Shown: positions 53,395 through 64,000 of the stretch, one piece after another | Position numbering within the stretch: position 1 is the stretch's first letter | Layout: the number at the start of each line of letters is the position of its first letter | Assembly: GCF_051106095.1 (NCBI RefSeq) | Contig: NC_135789.1 | Location: forward strand, 23,679,764 to 23,743,763 | DNA from: Pogona vitticeps | Lineage: Eukaryota > Chordata > Lepidosauria > Squamata > Agamidae | DNA length: 64,000 nt | Direction of reading: 5' to 3' | Notes under the pieces: generated by a model | Told to the model about the DNA's origin: nothing | Seen by the model: only the letters and a program-made list of their open reading frames with translations | Database searches by the model: none | Program-made: the position numbers and the translations under genes

Positions 53395-55275
53395 AGCCTA
53401 CCTTAGGCAGTCTACCTAAGGCTGAAAGCTTCCATCGGGACCTTAACTTCTTGTTGATACCAGCAGATCTGATAGAGATGTCCCATCTACTGTCTAGTCA
53501 AGTTAAATTGGATCAGTTTCAGTTAATATAGCCTGAGGATGTGGACAAGATACTTGCACACTGCAAAGCCACCGGTAACTCTCTAGATCCTGGCCCATCG
53601 TGGCTCTTAGAATCAGGAAAGGAAGTGACTGTGGAATGGGCAACTCACATCATTAATGGGTCCCTATGGGAGGGCATTTAGCTCCCTGTCTAAAGGAAAC
53701 CATTATAAGGCCCATTCCAAAGAAATCCAGTTCAGAAAGGGTGATCCTAACAATTACAGGTCCATTGCCAGCATTTCATTCCTGGGCAAATGGATTAAGA
53801 GGGTGGTGGTTGACCAGCTGCAGGTGTTCTTGGAGGAAACGGAGAGTCTAGATCCATTTCAGGTCGGCTTCAGGCTGCACTAAGGGACTGGAACGTAAAT
53901 GGTTGCCTGGCAAGCCAATCTCTTGAGGGAGGTAGACAGGGGTGTGTGTAACCCTGCTGATCCTCCTGGATCTTTCTGCAGTCTTTGACACTGTCAACCA
54001 CGTCAGCTTTCTGAGATAGCTACCCAGTTTGGGACTTAGGGGCTTTCTTTTTCAGTGGCTTTAGTCCTTCCTCAAGGGGGCAATCCCAGATGATACAACT
54101 TGGGGAGGTGTGGTCCACCCCATGGGACCTCCATTAAAGGGTCCCACAGTGACCCCCCCCCATTTCCCCAGTACTCTTTAATATCTATAAGAAGATGTTG
54201 GGAGAAGTCATATGGAGATTTGTTGTCATTAATACGTGGATGATGCACAGCACTATCCCTTCTCCATCTGCAAGTGATGATGTGGGTCTTTGAGTGCTGC
54301 CTGGAGTCAATAATGGACTGGATGAGGGCCAATAAACTGAAACTGAATCCAAATAAGATGAAGATCCTGTTGCTGGGAGGATCGTTGAACCAGTTAGAGG
54401 GATATTTACCTGGCCACAATGGGCGTATGCACCCCCTGAAGGATCAGGTTCACAGCCTGGGGGTACTCTTGGGGCCAGCTCTCTCTATGAAGGCACAAAT
54501 ACCTGCTGTGGCCAAGAGTGCCTTTGATCAGCGTCGGTTAATTGCCCAGCTGAGCCCCTTCCTGAGTAAGAAATGCCTAACAACAGTGGTTCATGCATTG
54601 GTAATTTCTAAATTAGACTACCGTAATACAGTACCCTCTATGTAGGGGCTGCCCTTGAAGTCAGAACAGAAACTTCAGCAGGTCTAAAATGCGGCGGCCA
54701 AACTGACTACAGGTAGCCGCTGGTATGAATAAACAATCTTGGAATGCCTTCATTGGCTCCCTGTTAGTTTCTGTGCTCAATTTTACATTATGGTCACAAC
54801 CTATAACGCTCTTAACTGTTTAGGACATCAGTCAATTTTGTTTCTTCTATAAAATAGCTTAACAGTCCCACCTTTTACAGTCCTTGATATTAAGAACTGT
54901 TGACACCTAAAGAGGCCAAAAAACCCAAAACTAGAAACTTGAGTTTTCTCACTCATGGCCCCTTCTCTCTGGAACAAGCTTCCTAGAGAGGTTCGCCAGC
55001 AGCCACCTCTCTCAGTCCCTTATGAAGCTAATTAAGACAGAATGATAAAAAGCGGCTTTCTGTTAGCAAATATTGACTTGAGATACTCAAAAGGTTTTAA
55101 TCTGTGTATTTTTATTTAAAGGTAGTTTCATTGTTTTTAGCTAGTGACAAGGTTTGTTGCAATTTTTGTGTTTTTATTGTACCTATGATATTGTCTTTTT
55201 ATTCTATGATTTAACGTGAACTGCCCAGACAGTGATAACACTAATGGGGCAGTATAGAAGTCAGACAGACAGACA
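53395..55275 (+). mobile_element. Degenerate CR1/L2-like LINE, reverse-transcriptase region to 3' end
   Basis: Translated pieces match LINE reverse transcriptase: NNYRSIASISFLGKWIKRVV and DPFQVGFRL near 53730-53880; CLESIMDWMRANKLKLNPNK near 54298-54358; DQVHSLGVLLGPALSMKAQI and LTTVVHALVISKLDYRNT to about 54630. The pieces lie in different frames, the YADD region (about 54235) is disrupted, and the 5' half is absent, so it is a dead 5'-truncated copy. The 3' end, AACTGCCCAGACAGTGATAA to CAGTATAGAAGTCAGACAGA, is typical of the clade. It lies in RABEP1 intron 1 on the strand opposite the gene. Confidence 0.88.
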
Positions 55276-58003
55276 AATGTACATACTTCTGATAGTATCT
55301 CTGAATGCTCTGTGCTGTGCTCACATCCTAATTTTGGAGAAAAGTTCTCCAAAGTGGTATTCATTACTAAGAAATACACTTGCACACAATTTGCAACAAC
55401 TGTTCAAAAAGTCTGAGGTGTTATCAAACCACATCAGTCAACTGGAATAACCGCAAAACTTAATCAACTAATATCCGGTTTCTGTTCCGAGCATAACGAA
55501 TGCACTGAAGTTACTTCAGTTGAGCAACTGTCTTTTGACTCCTTTACTGTACATCAGCCCCCATTCAAATCAGAGAAAAGTCCATTAAGCAAGCATCTTT
55601 AAGAGGGACATCTTTATACCTCATTTATCCACTCAAATGAGCATTATCAATCACTTCATATGCCTTTCCAAGAGCGCTTCTATCCACCAAAGAGAAGCTC
55701 ACAATGAGGAGGGTAGCTGGCTCCATAGTCTGCTAAAATATTCCTCCTGTTCCCCAATATGACTCTTAACACAGTTCTCCTTGAAGAAATTGTCATTTAC
55801 TCTTTGACATGAAATTCATTCACAGCTCATGGGGGCTCCCTATTGCTGCATGACTTTTACTCACTCCTGCTGGTCTTTGTTCTTAAGAATTAAACTTTTT
55901 TTTAAAAAGTAGCATTATTAACAGCAGGTTTCACAATTAAGCAGAGAGGCCTTCTGCAAAGACACTCTTTCTGTAGCTGACAAATAATCGGAGTAACAAT
56001 CAGAAAAAGACCAAAGGAGCACTTGCATAACTTCTCAACCCCACAAACAAGGGAAATTTCCTTGTTTTTTGCAAAAACGAGACCCAAATGTCTTGGTTTT
56101 TTTTAAAAAAAACTCCTCTCTCATTCGCTCTCACTCTCTCAGTGGCTCATTTTTCATCTCTTGTTCTGATCAGGAAACTGTGCAGCTTAGTATCTTTTCT
56201 AGGAAATTCTGTTCAGGTAAGATGTCTTCCTGCACAAGAAATATAAGAATCCTGCCCAACATGCCACAGCTTTCAGGAAGAAAAAAATTGACACCTCCAA
56301 ATATCCAAGAAAACCTGTGAGTTTTCCCACAACCTTTGCTGGGGAGAGGGAAAATTTTATGGCACAGAGAAATTCTGCTTTGAGGAAAAAAGAGGGATTT
56401 CCACTACCACCAGGCTGAGCTTCTCTCCAAAAGCAGAGGCTCGCCTCCCTAAAGTATCTTCAAGGCACGGGCTCTACCACAGACTTCTGTTCTCCTGCAC
56501 ACCTCTAAATGATGTTGTGCTGCCACCAAAAAAGTCTCCAAAGTTCTTGCGCCTGTGCGTTTTTCTTCTTCCGGCGTTTCTTTTCCCATTTATGTTACAT
56601 TCCATAACAGATCGCAACAATCTACCCTTCTCACTTATCATCTCACCAAATTATTCCAGTGTTTTCTATTTTTACCAGTTTTTTTTTACGGTTTCTGGGT
56701 CTTTATCCATCTGTTTCTGTCCTTCTTCCCTGGTGGCCCTTCTCAGTCCAACAAACTGTTAGCATCTTGCAATAAATCCACATTTCAAATGTTTTTTACC
56801 TTTCTGATGTTACATTCCCCAGTTTCTCACCATCCAGGAGAAACAAGGACGTACAAAACTGTACCGTGCACATTCTCAAAACTGGTTTTAAGTCCTTCTT
56901 GCATGCATTAGGTTTTTAAAGCCGCCCTAGGTCATCCTTACTGCAGGGCAACGATTCCTGGGCTCAGAAAAATCCACATTTCAAGGTAGCTGCATTTGAC
57001 AACATGCTCCAAACTCTGATTATGACTATTACGCTGCTTTTCTCGGGCAGCTTGTTTGTTAATGATTACCGCAAACTTGAATAAACTCATCACATACGTC
57101 CAAAATTATGACCACATTATCAGTTCTGACTGCGGAAAGGAGCCCTGAAGTACATGTACCAGAACCACATAACAAAGCTACACGGGAAGCGATGAGCCTG
57201 GAGATAAGAAGTTCATGCTTGCGTATAGGCTGCAGATACGAGCAAGAAACCCGGGAAATAAACATTTAACAGTAACGCATTCCCGTTTTAGCAATCCATC
57301 ACTTTTGCCTTGCACAAACTGGCATTGCATGCCAGCTTGTTGAATGTGGGTGGATCTGACCAGAAAAAACAACAACACAGATTAACATAAATCAAACTCA
57401 ACAGAAGGTGACGGGCTCTTTCAAAAACAACTCCTTATGGTGGAACTGTACAGCGCAGCACCACTGATTTACTGATGTTGCAACCATTAAGTTTATTTCC
57501 CGTTTCCATGCACGTTATTAGAACTACACACACTTCCAAATTGAAAACTACGAAAGATCAGTTAAGCAAGCTGAATGCTCCATGATAAAAATCTGTCGAC
57601 AGTGAGCGGGTGTGCCTCTAAGCTGCACCTGAATAGAGAGCAGGTGGTCAGGTTTCCTCTTATCTGTTTCACTGTCCTTATTGCTAAGATGCTGCCATAA
57701 CTAGAGCCAGGAGCGCACAAACCTTCTTTCTCTGTGTAGGTATGCTTCCTACAGCTGCTCCTTCCTGGACAGAACACAAGCCAGACGGGGCTCTGGGAAG
57801 GCTTACTATGGCCGCTGTGCATTCAGACCCAGGTGTCTCTTCCCCATATTTATTGCTTTCAGCATATCAAGGTGGGAGTGAGGATGACAGGTGGAGCTCA
57901 TCAAATCTACGTTTTAAATCTCAATTCGACATACAAATTTGGAATTTGGTTTCTGCCACTGCCCTTTCACTGAGAGGGCCAAAGAAAACGCCTTATTCTA
58001 AAG

Positions 58004-58141
58004 CAGTGGTTCTTAACCTTGGGTTACTCAGGTGTTTTTGAACTGCAACTCCCAGAAACCCCAGCCAGCACAGCTGGTGGTGAAGGCTTCTGGGAGTTAC
58101 AGTCCAAAAACACCTGAGTAACCCGAGGTTAAGAACCACTG
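58004..58141. mobile_element. Palindromic hAT MITE with perfect 8-bp target duplication (copy E)
   Basis: 138 bp, differing from the 6763 copy at only three positions. TTCTAAAG flanks it exactly at 57996-58003 and 58142-58149. The arms are complementary nearly to the centre. Confidence 0.95.
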
Positions 58142-58679
58142 TTCTAAAGCTTGAGTCAGTTTCAAGCATCTCTCTGAAATGGAATGTTCTTCATTTTTAC
58201 ACCCGGTGGAAGGACTGTGAGCTACCAACAGGACCAATGAAAAACCAAAAGCAGGGCTATGAATTTCTCAGCAGGTTCTACATGCAAGCGTGTCCTCCCC
58301 CTATTCATGCTCCTTTGCACCACCCTTTCCAATATCTAAGCCTCAAACCACCTCTTCAGAAATCCACCCACCCTAATAGTAACCTAGGGGGAAAAGTATG
58401 AGAACATATTTATTGGGCCCATTTCTCCTTATCAGTGAAAACAAGTAGATATTCCTTTAAGTCGCCTTTCACATTCATATTCAGAAAACCTAGGGAAAGT
58501 GTTATTTACACAAGGACAATGTTAATTCCACACCATTAAAAAAAAAACCCACACCTTTGTAACAGGCTATGTTTCCAACGGCAACCATGCAAAACGTTCG
58601 GCCTCTACGAACTATGCACTGTGACCGCTCCAGAATTAAGGCAAAGCTGATTATCAGAAAGATTATTTTTTAGCACAAG

Positions 58680-59090
58680 AGGCTTGTAGCGATCACCCTG
58701 CTTTGGCTCAGGTAGAAGATTATTGGCATGTACCCATCCATGAGAGCTGTCGGGAGGCAAAGCCAGAGAAACTAGAAGGGAGGGCTAAGTCAGATTCTAG
58801 TCTAGTCAGTTCAGTCAGAGACAGAGTTTTGAGAATAAAGTTTTTGGGGTTTGAGGCAGAGAGAGAGAGTGCTTAAGGAGTGATTAGTCAGAATGTGACC
58901 TGGATTAATTAAGATAGAAGGGGTTAAAGTAAAATATTGAAGCTTGATGTCACTTTAAGAATGTGCTTAAGAACTATTCCTAAAACAACTTGTAATCAAT
59001 AAACCTGTTTCTGTTTAAAAGTTCAGTACTGAACGGACCTCAGTCTTTCATAGGAAATATACGTTGATAAAGAGATCAATAGGTGGCAAC
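58680..59090 (+). mobile_element. Possible solo LTR or LTR fragment (fossil)
   Basis: The block starts near TGTAGCGATCACCC and contains a purine-rich stretch and AATCAATAAACCTG. GGTGGCAACG follows at about 59083, reminiscent of the region after an LTR. No partner LTR or internal coding region was seen. The family cannot be named and the age is unclear. It is called from general layout only. Confidence 0.3.
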
Positions 59091-59378
59091 GTTGTGAAAG
59101 GGCATGTTGGGATCCAGTACCCGAGTGAGCTCTGTGCTTGGTGAAACAAGCAAGGGCCACGGGGTAAACGCAACAAGGCTATTTATAGATTAACAACACA
59201 GAAACTTTTCCTGAATGCATTAAAAACAGAGCGAGCAACAAGTTTAGACTAACACAAGTATAGCTGGACTTTTGAAGATCACAGAACCATCTACAGAAAC
59301 AATAATCTAGATTCACAGATTGGTTCCAAAACCAGGAGTTCTGTTGCGACCTTGGAAGAAAAACACGCATACAACACA

Positions 59379-59516
59379 CAGCGTTTCGCAATCTTGAGTA
59401 ACCCTGGTGTTCTTGAACTACAATTCCTAGAAATCCTGGCCAGCACAGCTAGTGGGGATGGCTTCTGGGAGTTGTAGTCCAAGAACACCTGGGTCACCCA
59501 AGGTTGGTAACCCCTG
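59379..59516. mobile_element. Older palindromic hAT MITE
   Basis: Left end CAGCGTTTCGCAATCTTGAG is a worn form of CAGTGGTTCTCAACCTTG. The arms TTGAACTACAATTCCTAGAA and TTCTGGGAGTTGTAGTCCAA pair. The right end is GTTGGTAACCCCTG. Its target duplication is no longer legible. Confidence 0.8.
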
Positions 59517-60249
59517 GCCTAGAGCATAATGTGCAGTATTTGACTCCAGGGATTTGGCTGAACTTTTGTTGTAAACCTCAACAAAATGATTATTTGGTTA
59601 TTCATACATGGAATAACCTTTTGAGCTTTTATCCCGCCAGGCGATCTTAACGAAGAGGACAAGAACGGCCTTGAAATTAGGCAGCAAATATATTTAAAAA
59701 ATCGCACGAGTACTGATCCGTGTTAGGTCACCTGACATCCCAAGGAGACGCCCGAGTCATTTGCCCAACTAAGTGTTCCCCTGTTATGAGAATAACTTTG
59801 CCCAACTTAAAATCCAGCCTCTTTCCCAGAACTGGGACACAGAAGACAAATTGCATAATGATTTTTTTTTAATGCAAATACAGTTAAGGTATAATTTTTG
59901 ACCCCCAAAAAAGAGACACAACTAAATTCGTGTTTTAAGAAGCAAATAAAGAAAAACGCTTATAATTTAAAAGTTCAACATCCACCCATTAAAAGTCCTT
60001 TCTCTGCCCCCCAACTACCCCAAAGCTGCCCCAAATAAAAGTATCTTGGCCTACCACCCGAACAGGAACAGGGAAGTGGTTGGCCTGGCATCCTCTGGAA
60101 GAGAATTTTGCAACTTTATTTCTTAAATGAATTAAATTATTAAATTAAAATGCAATTATTTAAAATTATTTAATTGAAAAATAAATCCTAGTTCTCCTCC
60201 AGCGAGCTCAAGCCAGTATCCTTGGTTCTCCTCTTCCCTACTTTATCCA

Positions 60250-60636
60250 GCTTGTGCGGTAATACTGGTTTTGACTCATAAAGCCCTAAATGGCCTGGGT
60301 CCATGCTATCTCAAAGACCGCGTCTCCCTTGATGAGCCTGCTCGAATATTAAGATCATCAGGATAAGCCCTTCTCTCAGCCCCACCTTCACAGGTGTGGA
60401 CACAGGAGAAGGCCTTCTTGGTGGCTGCTCCCAAAGACTCTGGAACTCCTTCCCACTGGAGGCCAGGCTGCCCCTGTCTCATTCCTGTCCTTCTACAAGC
60501 AGGCAAAGACCCTTTCTGTTCAGGCAAGCTTTCTCTGAGTGAATGGCTGCCGTGTGGGGCTTTTCAAATGGACTGTTGTACTCTGTTGTTTTTAAATGTG
60601 TTTTTACTATTGATTTTATTAATTGTTTTTGATATA
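60250..60636 (+). mobile_element. LINE 3' part (CR1/L2-like), interrupted
   Basis: AAAGCCCTAAATGGCCTGGG, CTATCTCAAAGACCGCGTCT and GGAACTCCTTCCCACTGGAG belong to a common squamate CR1/L2-like 3' region. It breaks at TA (60635-60636) where a Tigger-like element entered. It resumes at 61268. Confidence 0.75.
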
Positions 60637-61267
60637 CAGTGGTGCCTCGACTTATGAACATCCCGACATACGACCGTTTTGAGATACGACCAGGTCCAGC
60701 CACAAAATTTTGCTTCAAGTTACAACCAGAAGAAAGGCAGGGAAAAAAGGCGGGGAATTCATATTGCTAACCATTGGTGGTGAAGAAGCTGCTTCTTCGT
60801 AGCTCTTTCAACCCAGCAGTGAGAGAGTGTGCGATTGGAGGAGGCTTTGGACTGCCTGGTAAGGTGCTGCTTTCTACTTTTTAAAAACTGTTCTGGGTGG
60901 GTTTTGCAGCATGGTTTTGGGCTGGGTGGTGGGATTATGTTTCTATGCTGTGATCGGTCTTGGGGGGTTTGTTTGTTTTGTGGGTTTTTCCCCCGTTTCT
61001 GATGGGTCCTGCGGGGTTTGTTTGCTTTTTGGGTTCCCCCCCATTTCCAAAGAGTCTTGCATGGTTTGTTTGCTTTTTTTTTTTTTTTTTACATTTCTGA
61101 AGGGTCTTGAACAGTTTGTTTGCTTTTCTTTTTTCTTTTCCCCTTCAGCCGGAACGGATTAATTGCATTTAAATGCATTCCTATGGGAAATGGTGCTTTG
61201 ACTTACGACCATTTCGAGTTACGACTGGATTAAGTACCAATTAAGTTCATAAGTCGAGGCACCACTA
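60637..61267 (+). mobile_element. Tigger-like element carrying a minisatellite (short copy)
   Basis: 631 bp from CAGTGGTGCCTCGACTTATG to TCGAGGCACCACTA (last base changed), TA on both sides. Same family as 39656-40625 but with about four tandem units instead of nine. Confidence 0.88.
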
Positions 61268-61402
61268 TAATTCTTGTTTAATTCTTTTAAAATATTTCTA
61301 TCCTTTTTTCTTTTAGCTTTTAAATATTGTCTTATTTGTTGTAAGCCACCTTGGGCTCTTTTAAGGAGAAAACCAAGGCAAAAATATTTTAAATAAATAG
61401 GC
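61268..61402 (+). mobile_element. LINE 3' end, after the insertion
   Basis: TTGTAAGCCACCTTGGGCTC and TTTTAAGGAGAAAACCAAGG lead into a TTTTAAATAAATA tail. This completes the element begun at 60250. Confidence 0.7.
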
Positions 61403-63193
61403 TTCTAAAGTGTGACTTGCCAAAGGTTTCCCTGTGAATTTCATAACTGTGTTAAGCCTTTGAACCCAAGTCTTAGTCCAAGCCTTTAACAGCTACACAT
61501 AATTCTCCAAAATTACTAAGTTAAAAAATTAACTTTGTAAAAAAGGGTTACCTTCCTTGGAGGAAAGATCAATTACATGCAATCAAACAGATACTGTACA
61601 TGAAAACAAGCATGAGGGTGACCGTATCATACACTAGAAGGCCTCACCTTGGATTTTTTTTCTTTCACGTATTCCATTTAAAAACCAGCATATACTATAT
61701 AAAGAAAAATACATATAGAACTAGCTGGGCCATAATGAGGTGAGCTAGAAGGAACTAGCTGCCTATTTCATTCATTTCTAACATTTACCCCTAAGGTTGA
61801 TCAGGATAAAGCAGGACAACACCTTTAATGGCTTTAAACGGCACCCAAGATCATTTTAAATGTGTTTATGCGACAACTTTATTTTTACTTTTTAGCTCCC
61901 CCCCCCCCCGGGTTTGTTTTTACTGCTGCTTCATATTGCTCTTGACTTTACTAACCATCTTGAAGCTGTCCTGGTAAACTATAAAGCTATGAAGAGCGTT
62001 ACAAAAATTGACATTTCTGTGTATCTGTCTATCTATGACAGCCTCAAACCTGATCTGCCTCTCTGACAGCCAAACCAAACCACTACCAACACACATTTGC
62101 AAAAGGTAAATGTAAATCCATGTGTGTTTCACACTGGTTTGGGGTACACATTTATACATTTTCCCATAAAAGTTGACATTCAAACATTGCCACAAAGGAT
62201 ACAAATAAATTCCACTAAATGCCCAAAGCCATCATTCCAACAGCCCCTTTCCAACAAGCTTTGGACAGCATGGATTTTGCAGAAGTTGAGACAGTTCCTT
62301 GCAATGTAAAATACTAGGTCTGCAAAAAACAGTGGCTGACTCAACCCCTAAAATCAGGAATTTGAGGAACTGATTCATGATTTCAAACATCTGGGTTGGC
62401 AGAAAAAGGACTTTTGGTCATGCCAGTTGGCTGGAAGACTTGAATTGTTAAGACTGATTAAGATGCCAAAAACTGTTTCCTGAAAGCTAGATGCTTCTCA
62501 AGTTGTATGGGGAAGCTCCAACTGAGATATGCAGGAAACAAGAGAGCAGCCGATCAATTTAAATCCAAATGTCATTATCGAACCCGGACTAAATCATCAG
62601 TTGAGAAAGAGTCTGTTTGCATCCAAACAAACATTTGCACTCATATAGGTAAGGTTATGAACATCCCCTTGACATTTAGTCCAGACGTGTCCGATTCTAG
62701 GGCGCGGTGCTCATCCCTGTTTCCAAGCCATAGAGCCAGCGTTTGTCTGAAGACAGTTTCTGTGGTCACGTGGCCAGCGCAACTAGACACAGAACGCCGT
62801 GATCTTCCCACCAAGGTGGTACCTATTTATCGACTCGCATTTTTACATGCTTTCGAACGGTTAGGTTGGCAAAAGCTGGGTCAAGCGATGGGAGCTCACT
62901 CCATTGCGTGGATTCAATCTTAAGATGGCTGGTCTTCTGACCTTGCAGCACAGAGGCATCTGCAGTTTAACCTGCAGCGCCACCACATCCCTGTGCACTC
63001 ATATATACCTCCAAGCAAAAAGTGCGGGTTGGGGGTATGGAAAGCTCTGATGTGACCTATGGCTATTGTACAATGTTTGTTAATTTGTTCATTCGTTGTG
63101 TTTCTTTGCTGCTTTTCTCCCTGGATTGGCAATAAAGCCACAAAACACTTTAAAAACAATAATTTATGGAGGGGAAAACAGAATAGAACAGTA

Positions 63194-63573
63194 AAGTGGT
63201 GCCCCACTTGATGATTACCCAGCTCCACGACGAAACTGCTTCACGCTGATGATTGAATGGGGAAAATCGGTTTTACAACGATCGGTTCCCTTTTTCGGGA
63301 ACCAATTCTTCACATTACAACGATCAAAAACAGCTGATCATCGGGTTTCAAAATGGCCACCCGCTGTTTTCCGGACCTGTTTCCGGAAGACAGTGACCGA
63401 AGATGGCTTCCCCTATGGAGGATCTTCGCTGGACGATGAGGTATTTTGCCCACTGGAACACATTGAACCAGTTTCCAATGCATTTCAATGGGTTTTTTAT
63501 TTCGCTCGACGACGATATCGCTTAACAGCGATTTTAACGTAACAGATTATCGCCGTCAAGCGGGGCACCACTG
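63194..63573 (+). mobile_element. Tigger-like element, 380 bp
   Basis: Starts AAGTGGTGCCCCACTTGATG (first base changed) after TA and ends CAAGCGGGGCACCACTG before TA. The interior holds AACAGCTGATCATCGGGTTT and TTTCGCTCGACGACGATATC. Non-autonomous. Confidence 0.87.
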
Positions 63574-63619
63574 TATGAGTAAGTTTGTTATAATTAAAAC
63601 ACCTTAAAATATGAACACT

Positions 63620-63830
63620 GATTTGCCTTTAACAATAGAGAAACAGCACCTAATCTTATAATATGAGGCACTTAATTTCCGAAGGCCTGCCTGAACGAAA
63701 AGGCTCTTGCCTGCCTCCAGAAGGAGGAAGGGGGCAACACTGGTGTCTCTTGGGAAAGAATTCCAGTGCCTTTTTCTATCTGACAATATCACAATTCAAC
63801 AGAGTTATTGATGTTCAGACTCTTTAAATG
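63620..63830 (+). mobile_element. LINE-derived fragment
   Basis: GGCCTGCCTGAACGAAAAGG and GGGAAAGAATTCCAGTGCCT resemble the 3' regions of squamate CR1/L2-like LINEs. Short and diverged. Confidence 0.4.
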
Positions 63831-63980
63831 ATTGGGGCAAATCTTAACGCAGGGCTGCCATAAAAGCACAGAAGTAGAGGTCCCAATCTTATTGAGCTTA
63901 CTTGCTGTAGAAGCAAGATACAAACAGCTAAAGGACCTGGACAGTCAGCCACCCAAACTTTTTTGAAGAACTTCAAACTA

Positions 63981-64000
63981 CAGTGGTGCCTTGCAAGACG
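63981..64000 (+). mobile_element. Left end of another Tigger-like element at the window edge
   Basis: CAGTGGTGCCTTGCAAGACG follows a TA and runs off the window. It is the seventh CAGTGGTGCC-type terminus on this side of the window. Confidence 0.7.

Larger units (their letters stand above)
51827..64000 (-). other. RABEP1: RABEP1 intron 1 (partial)
   Basis: No CpG island and no segment matching the first rabaptin exon is found in these 12.2 kb. The interval is therefore intron that continues past the window. It contains the LINE, hAT MITEs, Tigger-like elements and possible LTR relic listed separately. The remaining stretches (about 55.3-57.9 kb and 61.4-63.2 kb) show no feature I can name. 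Confidence 0.8.

Noticed and set aside
53656-54645. Host gene with reverse-transcriptase-like sequence
   Set aside because: Fragments lie in different frames and the 3' end is that of a CR1/L2-like LINE, so this is a dead transposon copy.
51827-64000. First exon of RABEP1 within the window
   Set aside because: I found no CpG island and no match to the short N-terminal coding exon, so it is taken to lie beyond the edge.

Overview
This is vertebrate nuclear DNA, most likely from a squamate reptile (lizard or snake). Two intron-rich, strongly conserved vertebrate genes lie tail to tail. The introns carry squamate-type interspersed repeats: Sauria-like tRNA SINEs, CR1/L2-like LINE 3' ends, TA-flanked Tigger/pogo-like DNA elements and palindromic hAT MITEs. 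The species cannot be fixed from the sequence.

Layout. Positions 1-3590 are upstream DNA with one old SINE, one possible conserved non-coding block and no recognisable gene. A CpG-rich promoter at about 3590-4020 starts NUP88 on the + strand. All 17 coding exons can be traced (3745-18197). They join with consistent phases into a 736-residue nucleoporin 88, with a poly(A) signal at 18297. From 18.3 to 22.15 kb lies the convergent intergenic/3' UTR interval. RABEP1 (rabaptin-5) then runs on the - strand: 17 coding exons from 51826 down to the stop codon at 22152. These give about 845 residues, lacking only the short first coding exon (about 13 residues in human), which must lie beyond 64000. 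Thus 51827-64000 is first-intron sequence, filled with repeats.

The two genes do not share a pathway. NUP88 is a cytoplasmic-face nuclear pore component. RABEP1 is a Rab5/Rab4 effector of early endosomes. Their convergent adjacency matches the human 17p13 arrangement and supports both calls. RPAIN, which abuts the NUP88 promoter head to head in mammals, was not found in the 3.7 kb upstream.

I found no unknown gene system. The most unusual material is repeat architecture. A three-layer nest of DNA transposons sits at 39.56-41.32 kb. One Tigger-like family carries a minisatellite whose unit number differs between its two copies. A 961-bp element contains further inverted repeats. Five palindromic hAT MITEs occur, three with perfect 8-bp target duplications. 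A ~165-bp unit of about 97% identity is duplicated in two NUP88 introns. A cluster of paired ZNF143-like motifs lies around the NUP88 promoter.
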